A DNA stretch of 20,493 nt from a virus. Positions within the stretch are counted from its first letter, which is position 1. The number at the start of each line of letters is the position of its first letter. Below the pieces are notes generated by a model that worked only from the letters and a program-made list of their open reading frames with translations, did no database searches and was not told the DNA's origin. Position numbers and translations under genes: made by a program. Where the stretch lies: the IMG/VR virus record IMGVR_UViG_3300003894_000039, positions 1-20,493 of that record; one strand, written 5' to 3'. This document shows positions 6,556 to 14,925 of the stretch, in pieces.

Positions 6556-9338
6556 TGGCCTGCCTCCTTGGCTCTCATCTCCTCCAAGGCATTATCAATT
6601 CCTCTCTGCAACCTAGTCGCCCTCTTCCGGTCAGCCTCCCTAGCTCTATTTTTCCGATCAGCCTCCTCTCTCTTCTTCTGTTCATTCTCAGCCTCGGCTC
6701 TCTTCTGCTCCTCCATTTGTTGTAGCTGAGTTCTCCTCCCAAAATATACATCCGCTTCGGTCAGACCATCATCTGGCCCACTTTCCGCTTGTCCACGGTG
6801 CCAAGCATCAATACCAGGGGTAAGGTCAATAATTGCCACATCGCCATTCTGGTCACGCCAATACTGAGGTTCTTCGACGCCACCAACGTTTTCAACAAGT
6901 TTAAACAAAAACACATGATTTGGCTTAGAGTCAGAAGCGACACCAGCCCAGCGGATCACTGCATTCTCACCTAATTCAACCGATCCATCAGGCGCACCAA
7001 TCTGGCTCTCGATAAAGCGATTAGCCTGATCAGAAGCAAAGAATCCGCTTCGATCAACTTTGCCGCCCGCTGCATAGTTCAACACTGGATCTCGAACATA
7101 GTCAGCGTTCTCAAGCGGTAAGAACGCATCGTTATGTCGCCATGCGTGATTGCCAGTAGTAACCGCAGATAGTGCACGATTAAATGCCTCTTCGCTCCCT
7201 TCTGCCGGATCACCAGTAGAGGTTGGCAGTGCGGCAAAATAAGCCTGTGTCATTTCCACCATCATCTGTGGCGGCACAGTATATTCACGGGAGAACGGCA
7301 TCCAGCTCGGATCAACCAGATTATCCCGAACGAACTTAATATGAAGATCCCGAGTTTCTGGATTCATAGTTTTATAGTTGCCAGCACTTCCGAACAGATC
7401 TGGATTAACAATCATGTCCTTGGCACGATTACGAATGCTTGGTGTGAAGCCAGCAGTTGGCCCCATATTGGATAGCATCTGAATACCGGGATTCTTCTTT
7501 TTGAACGTCTCTTGCAGGGCATAAGCACCACCATGCTGAGCTGTGATAGCGTCATACATTGCAATAGCTCTTGCTGCCTGCACATCATTCAGTGCAGCGG
7601 GATTGTCGATATTCCGTAGACCCTCAATCTCCTCAACCATACTTGCTGGAATAACACCCATAGCAATAGATGGAGCTGCGGCTTTAGCCAGCATGGTCGG
7701 GCTCATTGCCCCAAGCTCCTCTGGGGTAAAGCTACCGAAGAAGGTCTGATTTGACTCCATACGCATCTTCTGCGAGCCACCACCCTCAACCGTAGTGAAG
7801 TCAGCCTGCTTAATCATATGAGCCATTGCCGCATTATGGTCACCGTCAGATTGAGACAATGCCCTCTGGTACTGCGCCATTCCAAGTTGGAAGTCATTCT
7901 TGGCGCCACTTGAGCGTGAGGCGTTATTAAGTGCGCTCTGAATTGAAGCACTTTTATCCATTAGCCTGTTATATAGCTCAGGGCTTTGCATTCTGATTTC
8001 ATTTAGGTCATCAGACTCAAAGCCGAGTAGTGCGCCAAGCTGATCTTGAGACTCTTCATATAGGCGAGAATAGATCTTGTGGTAGAGCTTGTTTGCTCGA
8101 TAACTCTTCTCACTGCGGCCAGTTTTAATAATATCGGCAGCAAACCCATTAATCATTGCTGATATCTCAGGACGAGTGTCGCTGGCGTACTTAGCTTGAA
8201 GCCTGTCAGCAGAAGCGATAGCCGCCTCTTCTAAGTTCAGATTTCCATCGCGAATCATATTGAACTGAAGCGCAGCGAATTCTGCACGGATATTCTTCTC
8301 AGTCGCAACAAGTCCAGAGCGATAAAGCTGGTTCGAGGTTTTTGCAACCTTCTCCATCTTCTCAGCCAAGGCATCGCGCTCATCTTGATCCAACTGGGTA
8401 TCAAGTGACATTTCAGCGAAAGTGAAACTTTGACTCTCCTCGTCAAAGATCGGAACCATCATTTTGGCAGAGCCATCACGAATAGCAGTCAAGCTCTCAA
8501 GTGTTGCGTCATATTCAGCAGCACCTAGATTGCGGTTATTACCAAGTGCATCGGTAAGAATCTGAGTTTCAAAACCAGAAGTAATTACCTTTCTCTGAAG
8601 GCTTTCAGCAGCATCAACAAGCCAGCGAGCCTTAACCTCATCATCACCCATCAAGAAGGTATTTTGATACTCAAGCAGATTCGCCCAGTGCCGCATCAAT
8701 AGCTCAGAACCTTCTGGCGTTTGAATGTCTCCCCCTGAGTTTACTGCCATCACAATGTCGCGCAGGCTCTTATTGATCACAGCTTCTTGTGATTCTTTAC
8801 CAGCCGCAAAGTCAGCAACACCCTTATTTAGCACCAGCGACTTGTATTGGCCTTGACCCACTGACTCCATCTTATCCAGGGTCATGCCGCGAATATCTTC
8901 AGGAATATCCTGAGATCGCTCAGCAATGTACTCGCCCCACTCTTCTTGGAAGCCAGCAGGATTGTTCAAGTTACGAGCACGAATCTCAGCAGCAGTCTGC
9001 TCTGATTCAGCCAGCATCTCATTGCGGTAGCGGAGCGCTAAGCCCTCACGATACTTCTGTTCATAGATTGTGTAGCCAAGTGGTCCAGCTTCGGGGAGTG
9101 CAGGAGCAACGATGTCACCACTCTCATCACGCGAGAACTCATACTGATTAATATCAGCCATTGCCTCGATCTCACGATTCTCTTTAGCAATGCCATAAGC
9201 AGTATTGCCAATCGCTTCGAGGTGATGTGCGCTTTTCTGCAACATTCCAGCCGCACGATTAAAGCCCGACAGATCAGACTTGCCCGGATCACGGACACCA
9301 ATCTGCATTTCATATCGCTTGAGTATTTCACCAGCCAT
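6552..9338 (-). CDS. Internal virion protein (T7 gp15-like position)
   Basis: 928 residues, without a recognised enzymatic motif. It lies between the 150-residue and 1463-residue internal proteins, the place of T7 gp15. The sequence is rich in charged helices (for example AIGNTAYGIAKENREIEAM near the N-terminus) and ends in a very basic/acidic helical tail (residues about 860-928: EEQKRAEAENEQKKREEA and following). The ATG at 9338 overlaps the previous stop as TAATG, so translation is probably coupled. Expected role: structural part of the inner core that is ejected with the DNA. The assignment rests on size and order more than on sequence motifs. Confidence 0.7.
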   Translation of the reverse strand: MAGEILKRYEMQIGVRDPGKSDLSGFNRAAGMLQKSAHHLEAIGNTAYGIAKENREIEAMADINQYEFSRDESGDIVAPALPEAGPLGYTIYEQKYREGLALRYRNEMLAESEQTAAEIRARNLNNPAGFQEEWGEYIAERSQDIPEDIRGMTLDKMESVGQGQYKSLVLNKGVADFAAGKESQEAVINKSLRDIVMAVNSGGDIQTPEGSELLMRHWANLLEYQNTFLMGDDEVKARWLVDAAESLQRKVITSGFETQILTDALGNNRNLGAAEYDATLESLTAIRDGSAKMMVPIFDEESQSFTFAEMSLDTQLDQDERDALAEKMEKVAKTSNQLYRSGLVATEKNIRAEFAALQFNMIRDGNLNLEEAAIASADRLQAKYASDTRPEISAMINGFAADIIKTGRSEKSYRANKLYHKIYSRLYEESQDQLGALLGFESDDLNEIRMQSPELYNRLMDKSASIQSALNNASRSSGAKNDFQLGMAQYQRALSQSDGDHNAAMAHMIKQADFTTVEGGGSQKMRMESNQTFFGSFTPEELGAMSPTMLAKAAAPSIAMGVIPASMVEEIEGLRNIDNPAALNDVQAARAIAMYDAITAQHGGAYALQETFKKKNPGIQMLSNMGPTAGFTPSIRNRAKDMIVNPDLFGSAGNYKTMNPETRDLHIKFVRDNLVDPSWMPFSREYTVPPQMMVEMTQAYFAALPTSTGDPAEGSEEAFNRALSAVTTGNHAWRHNDAFLPLENADYVRDPVLNYAAGGKVDRSGFFASDQANRFIESQIGAPDGSVELGENAVIRWAGVASDSKPNHVFLFKLVENVGGVEEPQYWRDQNGDVAIIDLTPGIDAWHRGQAESGPDDGLTEADVYFGRRTQLQQMEEQKRAEAENEQKKREEADRKNRAREADRKRATRLQRGIDNALEEMRAKEAGQ

Positions 9339-9790
9339 TAGGGCATCCCTCCAGACATTTTTGCGCCACCGCTAAATAGCGTAGAGAGTGAGCCAGTGAT
9401 AGCTTCAATCTTTGCTGCTTTTGCTGCCGACTTGGAAGCCAAGATAGAGCCTGCCGTTTGTGCTGATTGGCTTGCTCCGAACAACTTAATGTTTGCAAGC
9501 TCCATTGCCTCTTGCTGCGCAACATCTTCTTCCAAAGCAAGGAATGAGCCAGAAGCACCAATATCAAAACCCTTGGCTGCTGCCAGTGCAATATTACGAG
9601 CCCTTGTGGCGCCAGTGCGCCTAGCTAGCGCAGTCTCTTCTTCGATACTTTTAATGCGGTCAAGCTGAGCCTCATGTGCCAACTGACGCTGACGTATCGC
9701 CTCTTGCCGTTGCTTCTCTCTTCCAGCAGATATTTGTCCCATCACCGACATTCCGGTGCTTGCAGCCAACAATGCGACTTCCCAAGTCAT
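9338..9790 (-). CDS. Small internal virion protein (T7 gp14-like)
   Basis: 150 residues. The N-terminus MTWEVALLAASTGMSVMGQISAG is hydrophobic and is followed by a basic, glutamine-rich helix (REKQRQEAIRQRQLAHEAQ). The C-terminal half is Ala/Ser/Gly-rich (ILASKSAAKAAKIEAITG). An N-terminal apolar helix, a Q/R-rich helix, then small residues is the usual pattern of podovirus gp14-like core proteins, which insert in the outer membrane during ejection. ATG at 9790, one base after the stop of tail tubular B. Its place ahead of the two large internal proteins supports the call. Confidence 0.75.
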   Translation of the reverse strand: MTWEVALLAASTGMSVMGQISAGREKQRQEAIRQRQLAHEAQLDRIKSIEEETALARRTGATRARNIALAAAKGFDIGASGSFLALEEDVAQQEAMELANIKLFGASQSAQTAGSILASKSAAKAAKIEAITGSLSTLFSGGAKMSGGMP

Positions 9791-9791
9791 G

Positions 9792-12251
9792 TTAATACTC
9801 CACTTTCAGATAGAGCGACAATACCTTACAAGGCATTGGCACATCGCAAGTCAATGTCACTTCAGCTCGCTTGTCCCAGCCCAGCAAATAGAACTCCTTG
9901 AGCCCAGTGAGCTTTGGTGGTGGGCCAGACAGATCATCAGTCACCGATCTTGTAATCAGATCATACCCATCTACTTCAATGATTGCCGAGTCATCGAGCA
10001 TCAAGGTGGCTGAGACAATCGTCTTTACTTCACCAATCTTGGCCCCGTCTTGGAATATCTTCTCAATCGGCATTGGGGTCAGTGGCGAGTCATACTTTAG
10101 GCCAGCGCAGATCCGCAAGCCCTCGTAGTTATTTGGATCTGAAATATCCACCTGTCCCGAGCTATCGATAGCAAACTGCCCAAGGTAGTAAGCGTTGTCA
10201 TCCCAAGTGCCGTTATTGTCATAGGACAGAGTGACATCCACAGTCTCGTCCGCAAGATGTGTCAGCCCGGTAAATACGGTAACCATTGCGGGAGTAGCAC
10301 TAAAATATGATCCATAGGTAGGTAGGTCAGCTAACATTGGGGCTAAGATATTGTCTGTAATCCAAGAATAGTCCTCTAACTCCGCAATGAATCGTAATAC
10401 AGCAATTGAATCATTGATATCAATATCACCATCATTATCAATATCACCACGCTGGTAACCGCTAACAGTATCAGTAATCAAGTCATATAACACTTGATCA
10501 CTAGGCGCCGAACCTACAGTGATTTTCAGTATTTCATTGTTAACAGCTGTTAAAGCAGCATCGTTATCAAGAGTGTCCAAGTTATTAACATACTCAGCAC
10601 AGTCCATCAGCGCATCAAAGGTAAACTCTTCGAGGTAATACTTGGTAACACTATTGATAGTGCGCTTGGCAACAGTGAATGCCTGTTCTCCAACTGTTCT
10701 CAGTGAGAGAAATTCACCATTAGTAGTCCAATAATGCCAGCCTCGAATATTTTCTGCCTTGGCTGAATGGAAGGCCGCAATCGTTCCATCGTCATTCAAG
10801 AAGAAGGAGATTTGCTCAGGCTGATCCTCGAATGAGTAGAGTACCGATGTATCTTTCGGATGCTTAATGTAGCTAGTTGATGGCAGAGTAATCGAATCGG
10901 CTGCATAGCTCTGCTCAATCTCATTCCAGTTCATTTCGCGGATAACCTTGCCGCCTTTCTGCGGGAGCAGGGTGGTGTTATCAAACCCAACAGGGATTGC
11001 ATCAGAGCACCCATAGTTGGTTACTCGCCGCACACTGATTGATCCTGGAGTCAGCGGAGCCTCATCACTCTCAGGACAGTAATACTCTGCTTGATCGGTG
11101 AAGATCTGAAGGTGCTGGCCAGAGACAAAGGATTTGATCTGCCCGCCATTAGCACTCGATATGGCGTACTGGACCGATTCATTATCAAGCCCCGTGCCGG
11201 TATTGAAGTTATATATCGCCGCAGATTGCGAGGCGACAAAGTTCAGCGGAGCTTCATCACTGCCACCAAAGAACAATCGCTGCTGGTGTAGTGTCACAGC
11301 ACCTGGATAGCCACGCCGGTCTGAGTAAAGCTCCTCATCCCAATCATGGCTGGCAACAGGCGATACGTTAAGTTTATTGGTACAGGAAACTTCTGTATTG
11401 CTAGTTAAGCCGGTGACATTTTCAACCGGCGAAAAAGAACCTGTCTGCATATCGACAGTCAGTGTGAGGCCACTAATCACAGCCAACGTGCCCTTAGCGC
11501 CAGAGGAAACCCCATAGATAGTCTCACCCAAGACAAAACCCGAGGCGCCAGCTACCGACAATTGAACGGCCTGATCTAATGTCTCACGGACAGTGCCAGT
11601 AACCTGAGTGGCACTTGTGTATGCAGTGATCTCTATCTGTTTACCTTTGTATCTAAGCAAAGAGCCAACATGGTCACTATTAAAGTAATCATCACTGGTT
11701 GTCAGCGTGATTGAGCCAGTGATGCCACTTGGCAGTAAGGTCACACCAGACTTTTGAAAGTTATAAAAGGGTTTGTGCTTAGGCCAGCCGCTCTGGTCTT
11801 GCTCGAATGTAAAGTTACCAATCGTGAAGCTGGTAGCACCAGTACGCGTGATGATCTTAATCGGATGATCTTTATGTGTGACGATAACAATGTCGCCAAA
11901 CTGTAACCATCGAATACCGGGGAAATCGGCCAGCGTCCACGGTACACCGGAAGTAATATCGATAGCCGAGCCATAGTTACCTACGGGAACAATCTTGAGC
12001 TTCTGTTCACCAAAGCAAATTATATAACGCTGCTCATCGTTGAACTCGAAGTCCACCAGATTGTATTGTTCACCAAGATCTAAGCGGAACAATGTGCCCG
12101 GCCTACGGCGCACACCACCCTGTGCAAGAGGCCACCAGTTAGTGAGCTGTGAAGCACCATTGTCATAAGCCTTGGTATCTGTACGGCCTGTCATCAGGCC
12201 ATCGAGAATACCGGCAGAGAAATTGGTCTGATAATTCCCGTAACGAGGCAT
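9792..12251 (-). CDS. Tail tubular protein B (nozzle) with dockerin-like insertion
   Basis: 819 residues. The N-terminus (NFSAGILDGLMTGRTDTKAY, then GGVRRRPGTLF) and the middle (LFFGGSDEAPLNFVASQS, QIFTDQAEYYCPES, NWNEIEQSYAADSIT) have the pattern of podovirus tail nozzle proteins (T7 gp12 role). The family pattern resumes with VFTGLTHLADETVDVTLSYD near residue 660. Between about 554 and 657 there is extra sequence containing GDIDNDGDIDINDSIAVLRF (602-621), a dockerin type I / EF-hand-like calcium loop. The ATG overlaps the tubular A stop as TAATG, with GGAG 7-8 bases upstream. Role: builds the nozzle through which DNA exits and to which fibres attach. Confidence 0.85.
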   Translation of the reverse strand: MPRYGNYQTNFSAGILDGLMTGRTDTKAYDNGASQLTNWWPLAQGGVRRRPGTLFRLDLGEQYNLVDFEFNDEQRYIICFGEQKLKIVPVGNYGSAIDITSGVPWTLADFPGIRWLQFGDIVIVTHKDHPIKIITRTGATSFTIGNFTFEQDQSGWPKHKPFYNFQKSGVTLLPSGITGSITLTTSDDYFNSDHVGSLLRYKGKQIEITAYTSATQVTGTVRETLDQAVQLSVAGASGFVLGETIYGVSSGAKGTLAVISGLTLTVDMQTGSFSPVENVTGLTSNTEVSCTNKLNVSPVASHDWDEELYSDRRGYPGAVTLHQQRLFFGGSDEAPLNFVASQSAAIYNFNTGTGLDNESVQYAISSANGGQIKSFVSGQHLQIFTDQAEYYCPESDEAPLTPGSISVRRVTNYGCSDAIPVGFDNTTLLPQKGGKVIREMNWNEIEQSYAADSITLPSTSYIKHPKDTSVLYSFEDQPEQISFFLNDDGTIAAFHSAKAENIRGWHYWTTNGEFLSLRTVGEQAFTVAKRTINSVTKYYLEEFTFDALMDCAEYVNNLDTLDNDAALTAVNNEILKITVGSAPSDQVLYDLITDTVSGYQRGDIDNDGDIDINDSIAVLRFIAELEDYSWITDNILAPMLADLPTYGSYFSATPAMVTVFTGLTHLADETVDVTLSYDNNGTWDDNAYYLGQFAIDSSGQVDISDPNNYEGLRICAGLKYDSPLTPMPIEKIFQDGAKIGEVKTIVSATLMLDDSAIIEVDGYDLITRSVTDDLSGPPPKLTGLKEFYLLGWDKRAEVTLTCDVPMPCKVLSLYLKVEY
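10389..10448 (-). other. Dockerin/EF-hand-like calcium loop in tail tubular B
   Basis: Residues 602-621 of the nozzle protein read GDIDNDGDIDINDSIAVLRF. Asp at loop positions 1, 3, 5, 9 and 12 with Gly at 6, then an aliphatic helix, match the dockerin type I repeat (DxNxDGxxxxxDxxxL). Only one such repeat is present, whereas cellulosomal dockerins have two. Calcium binding is inferred from the ligands; partner binding is not shown. Confidence 0.7.
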
Positions 12252-12841
12252 TACACGCTCCTCGAATTACGTCTTGCTGTACGGTACTTATTCGCACGAA
12301 TCGCCTTGATAGTCTGCGATGCAGAATCACGGTGGCGAGCTTTCAGCATTTGCTGATTGCCTTTCTCAAGGTAGTAGTTCGCCAGATCCCCACGCATAGC
12401 CACACCTGAAGCCAGAATCTCAGCCAAGCGAAACTCGATCAAGCGGGTGAAATAGGGAGGCCACTTGGATTCATCGGCCTTAAAGATGCCCTCAAGGATA
12501 ACCTCATCATCCTCACTGGCATTACAGTAGATCAGGTTGTAATAGCGGTCATACTCAATAGGCTCGCCATTGACCAGCACTGCCTCAACAGAGAGGATGT
12601 CACTTGGGACTTGATAGGCTGCTTCCCACTCAGAATCCAGCGGAACTTCTGCCAATCTATTGATGATATTTTTCTTTGTGGCAAAGCGCCACGGATAAAG
12701 ACTGAGCTCATTCTCAATCAGATCTGCATAGTTCGCAGATAGCACCTTTGCTTCAGCACTATTGTCATCGAATGCAGTAATAGGCTCGATACGCATCAGC
12801 AGGCAGGCTGCCTGGGCTATCGAAATATCTGTATCTGCCAT
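12251..12841 (-). CDS. Tail tubular protein A (adaptor)
   Basis: 196 residues, usual size for the T7 gp11-like adaptor. The pattern SIAQAACLLMRIEPITAFDD, NELSLYPWRFATKK, PLDSEWEAAYQVPSDILSV, EVILEGIFKADESKWPPYF and AEILASGVAMRGDLANYYLEK is characteristic of this family (short N-terminal helix, W-R-F-A motif, VPxDxL segment, membrane-free helical C-terminus). Position between capsid module and nozzle gene fits. ATG at 12841 with GGAG at 12848-12851. It is the first gene after the terminator at 12856-12889, so its expression depends on read-through or on a promoter I did not find. Role: ring between portal and nozzle. Confidence 0.88.
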   Translation of the reverse strand: MADTDISIAQAACLLMRIEPITAFDDNSAEAKVLSANYADLIENELSLYPWRFATKKNIINRLAEVPLDSEWEAAYQVPSDILSVEAVLVNGEPIEYDRYYNLIYCNASEDDEVILEGIFKADESKWPPYFTRLIEFRLAEILASGVAMRGDLANYYLEKGNQQMLKARHRDSASQTIKAIRANKYRTARRNSRSV

Positions 12842-12855
12842 GACTTTCTCCTAAC

Positions 12856-12889
12856 AAAAAAGGGGAGAGACCGAAGCCCCACCCCTTTT
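12856..12889 (-). terminator. Intrinsic terminator with UUCG loop after the capsid genes
   Basis: On the minus strand AAAAGGGG (12889-12882) pairs with CCCCTTTT (12865-12858). After one T/T mismatch an inner GGGGC/GTCTC stem (two G-U pairs) is closed by a TTCG tetraloop at 12872-12875. The run continues as six Ts (12861-12856). This is a standard rho-independent terminator. It lies between the post-capsid gene and tail tubular A, the same position as T-phi in T7, and probably sets capsid expression above tail expression. Confidence 0.88.
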
Positions 12890-12911
12890 CGGGCTACATC
12901 AGCAACACCTA

Positions 12912-13154
12912 TTAGGTGCCATTGACTACGGTAGTGGTACTGCCATCTGAGGCATTCACCACAAGTACGTCAACGGTAGGAGTGCCGCCAGTGCTGCCTG
13001 CAACGAAGATGACATCGCCTTTCTTGAGCTCGGTGCCCATATCAAGGAAATAGTCAGTCGCAATAACAGTCGCAATAGCGTCAGTGGTGTCGTAGAAGTA
13101 GCAAGACTTGGTACCCACATTCATGCGAGCCAGATCATCTGCATTAAAAGCCAT
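12912..13154 (-). CDS. Small post-capsid protein, possible head decoration protein
   Basis: 80 residues from ATG at 13154. AAGGAGGG at 13162-13169 sits 7-8 bases before this ATG but only 1 base before the alternative ATG at 13160, so MAFNADDLARMN is the better start. The sequence (CYFYDTTDAIATVIATDYFLD, LKKGDVIFVAGSTGGTP) has a pattern often seen directly after podovirus major capsid genes: a YxTxDxxAxVxAxxYF segment and an LKxGDxIxV segment, then a beta-rich tail. No enzymatic motif. It shares the capsid transcript and is followed by the terminator, so it is likely made in high amount. A head decoration or stabilising role is inferred from position only. Confidence 0.75.
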   Translation of the reverse strand: MAFNADDLARMNVGTKSCYFYDTTDAIATVIATDYFLDMGTELKKGDVIFVAGSTGGTPTVDVLVVNASDGSTTTVVNGT

Positions 13155-13170
13155 TGTCATGCCCTCCTTA

Positions 13171-13995
13171 TTAAGATTCAGTATGACGCAACTGATACAC
13201 ACCAGTAGCATCGATGACTTTAGCGCCCTGAGACAGAGAGCCAACGGCCAAGTTAGCCTGCTCTTTACCCTGCCAAGTCACATCCAAGTTCAACTCTGCA
13301 CCAGACGCATGACCGATAGCGGTCTTGTGCCAAGCCATAGAGGTACGAACACTGGAAGACTTAGAAAAGCCAGAGAACATGAATACAAAGAAGCTATTCC
13401 ATTTCTTTGCAGTCATGCCTGCGCCCTTGTAAGGCAACTCAGACTCAGGAACGTAGTCGGTACTGGCGAACTGGGTCAGGCCCAGCAGGTCAGTCCAACC
13501 TTGAGGTGAAACACCCAAGAAGCGTTGACCATCATCAGGCACATCATTGTCGCCCATATGCTCAAAGATCTCTTCAATCTTAGCCAGAGTTACTGCGCCA
13601 GTGGCAGTAGTCTGGTTAGCGGTCGCTGCATCCATTTCGGCAACGATAATGGAATCGGTCTTACGACCCATCGCGCCAGCAATAGAATCAGAAGCAACCA
13701 TCTTCTCATCATGATTGATCTTCAGCTCATCGAGCCTATCGATGTATTCACCAGCATAATGATCTTCAAGAGTGATCTTTACCGGAGTGTGGTCGAGATT
13801 CATAACAGGAACTTGACCATGACGCGACTTGGTACCGGCAGTGCCTTTACCAATCTTCTGCATGGTGGTGGATTGACCACGGATGTTGTTCTTGTTACGA
13901 ACGGTATTGCGCAGTTTGGAACCCATGCGCTGATATGCCATATGCACATCAGACTCGAACTGGTCCACAAACGACTGATCGATAGTATCAGACAT
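13171..13995 (-). CDS. Major capsid protein
   Basis: 274 residues, directly after the scaffold gene and preceded by its own promoter. The sequence (SFVDQFESDVHMAYQRMGSK, QSTTMQKIGKGTAG, DHTPVKITLEDHYAGEYIDR, KTDSIIVAEMDAATANQT, FLGVSPQGWTDLLGL) resembles the podovirus capsid family known as Phage_capsid_2, found in phages outside the T7 group, rather than T7 gp10. The fold is expected to be HK97-like, which the sequence alone does not show. At 274 residues it is slightly short for the family. ATG at 13995 with GGAG 7 bases upstream. No sign of a frameshifted long form was seen at the 3' end, where TAA at 13173 is followed at once by the next gene's SD. Confidence 0.88.
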   Translation of the reverse strand: MSDTIDQSFVDQFESDVHMAYQRMGSKLRNTVRNKNNIRGQSTTMQKIGKGTAGTKSRHGQVPVMNLDHTPVKITLEDHYAGEYIDRLDELKINHDEKMVASDSIAGAMGRKTDSIIVAEMDAATANQTTATGAVTLAKIEEIFEHMGDNDVPDDGQRFLGVSPQGWTDLLGLTQFASTDYVPESELPYKGAGMTAKKWNSFFVFMFSGFSKSSSVRTSMAWHKTAIGHASGAELNLDVTWQGKEQANLAVGSLSQGAKVIDATGVYQLRHTES

Positions 13996-14075
13996 CGTAT
14001 GTCTCCAAAGTTATAAAAGAAAAACCAGCGGTTGTCCTTTCATCTTTGTGCGAGATGCCCGATTGTCCGGGAAGG

Positions 14076-14109
14076 GTCGGGACAGCACACAGTCAAGGGC
14101 CGTCCCGAC
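14076..14109 (-). promoter_or_regulatory. 11-bp hairpin in the capsid 5' leader
   Basis: Arms at 14099-14109 and 14076-14086 pair over 11 bp with a single G-U pair (GTCGGGACGGC against GCTGTCCCGAC); the loop is 12 bases (14087-14098). No U-run follows, so it is not an intrinsic terminator. It lies at or just after the predicted start of the capsid transcript, which suggests an RNase III site or a 5' stabilising stem. A smaller CCCGG/TCGGG hairpin follows near 14058-14072. Confidence 0.75.
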
Positions 14110-14111
14110 AG

Positions 14112-14140
14112 AAGATAGGCTACCTATTTATAGGTGTCAA
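14112..14140 (-). promoter_or_regulatory. Sigma70-type promoter for the capsid gene
   Basis: Minus strand: perfect TTGACA (-35, 14140-14135), 17-base spacer, TATCTT (-10, 14117-14112, 4 of 6). The scaffold stop TGA is inside the -35 box. The spacer contains a 6+2+6 inverted repeat, ACCTAT-AA-ATAGGT (14122-14135), which could bind a regulator. The 117 bases between this promoter and the capsid ATG are the longest non-coding gap within the operon. Confidence 0.65.
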
Positions 14141-14925
14141 CCTTTCTGAGCAGAAAAGCGGCCCCAAGCGTCATTTACTTTCTGGATGTAGTCTGGATCA
14201 CGAGTCTTCCAGTAGCGAGGATCATCCTGCATCGCCTGCAATTCAGTACGAGTCAGCTTGCCGGGCGCCTGACCACCCTCACTCCCAAAATCAATTGAAC
14301 TTTGTGACTTCATGATCTTCTCAAGGAAGATAACTGAGTCTGCATTACCCAAGGCAAATTGTACTTTGTCGAACAATTCATCACCGGCAGTCTTGCGAGC
14401 CCACAGCTCAACACGATTGATTCGATCCTGAGCACCTTCGCCTAATGCCTCACGCTCTGCGTCCATATTCGGCAGCGACTTCAGGTCATTCTTCAGGTAC
14501 TCCTGAACACCGGCATTGAACTGGTCATTAGAGTATCCATTCTCAAATGCCACACTCTTCCACCAAGCCAGCATCGGATCTTCTGGATTGATATTGACCG
14601 CCGTATCTTCAGGCAAGCCAAGCTCTTTGGCATCGAGGCGCACCTCGTATTGCTCAGCAGATTCAGGGCGATTCGCCATGCGCCCTTGCTCGAACTCATT
14701 GAAGTAAGCCTCACGGTTTGCGCCGATCTTGGATTCCAGTGAGGAGTAACTTGAAGCCATTTCCTGTAGTCGCACTTCACCTGATTCTGGATTCCAGAAT
14801 TTCTCAGGTACATAGTCAGGGCGAGTTACCGCAGTATCATTATCCCCAATACTAGTATCATCGCCAGAACCACCAACCCCATCACCGCCAGGCTCTTCAT
14901 TCATGTAGATGAAATTTTTCTTCAT
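14137..14925 (-). CDS. Capsid assembly scaffold protein
   Basis: 262 residues. An acidic, Gly/Asp-rich N-terminus (EEPGGDGVGGSGDDTSIGDND) is followed by RPDYVPEKFWNPESGEVRLQE, a segment typical of T7 gp9-like scaffold proteins. A helical middle follows, and a C-terminal helix pair around TELQAMQDDPRYWKTRDPDY and VNDAWGRFSAQ, as in capsid-binding C-termini of scaffolds. It directly precedes the capsid gene. The ATG overlaps the upstream stop as ATGA. Role: templates the procapsid and is then removed. No protease motif was seen in it. Confidence 0.88.
   Translation of the reverse strand: MKKNFIYMNEEPGGDGVGGSGDDTSIGDNDTAVTRPDYVPEKFWNPESGEVRLQEMASSYSSLESKIGANREAYFNEFEQGRMANRPESAEQYEVRLDAKELGLPEDTAVNINPEDPMLAWWKSVAFENGYSNDQFNAGVQEYLKNDLKSLPNMDAEREALGEGAQDRINRVELWARKTAGDELFDKVQFALGNADSVIFLEKIMKSQSSIDFGSEGGQAPGKLTRTELQAMQDDPRYWKTRDPDYIQKVNDAWGRFSAQKG

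Noticed and set aside
2164-9338. Search for a tail lysozyme or transglycosylase in the two large internal proteins
   Set aside because: No convincing catalytic pattern was seen apart from the HEIGH peptidase motif.
13155-13244. Upstream extension of the post-capsid gene into the capsid gene
   Set aside because: A strong SD at 13162-13169 points to ATG 13154, and the extension overlaps the capsid frame.
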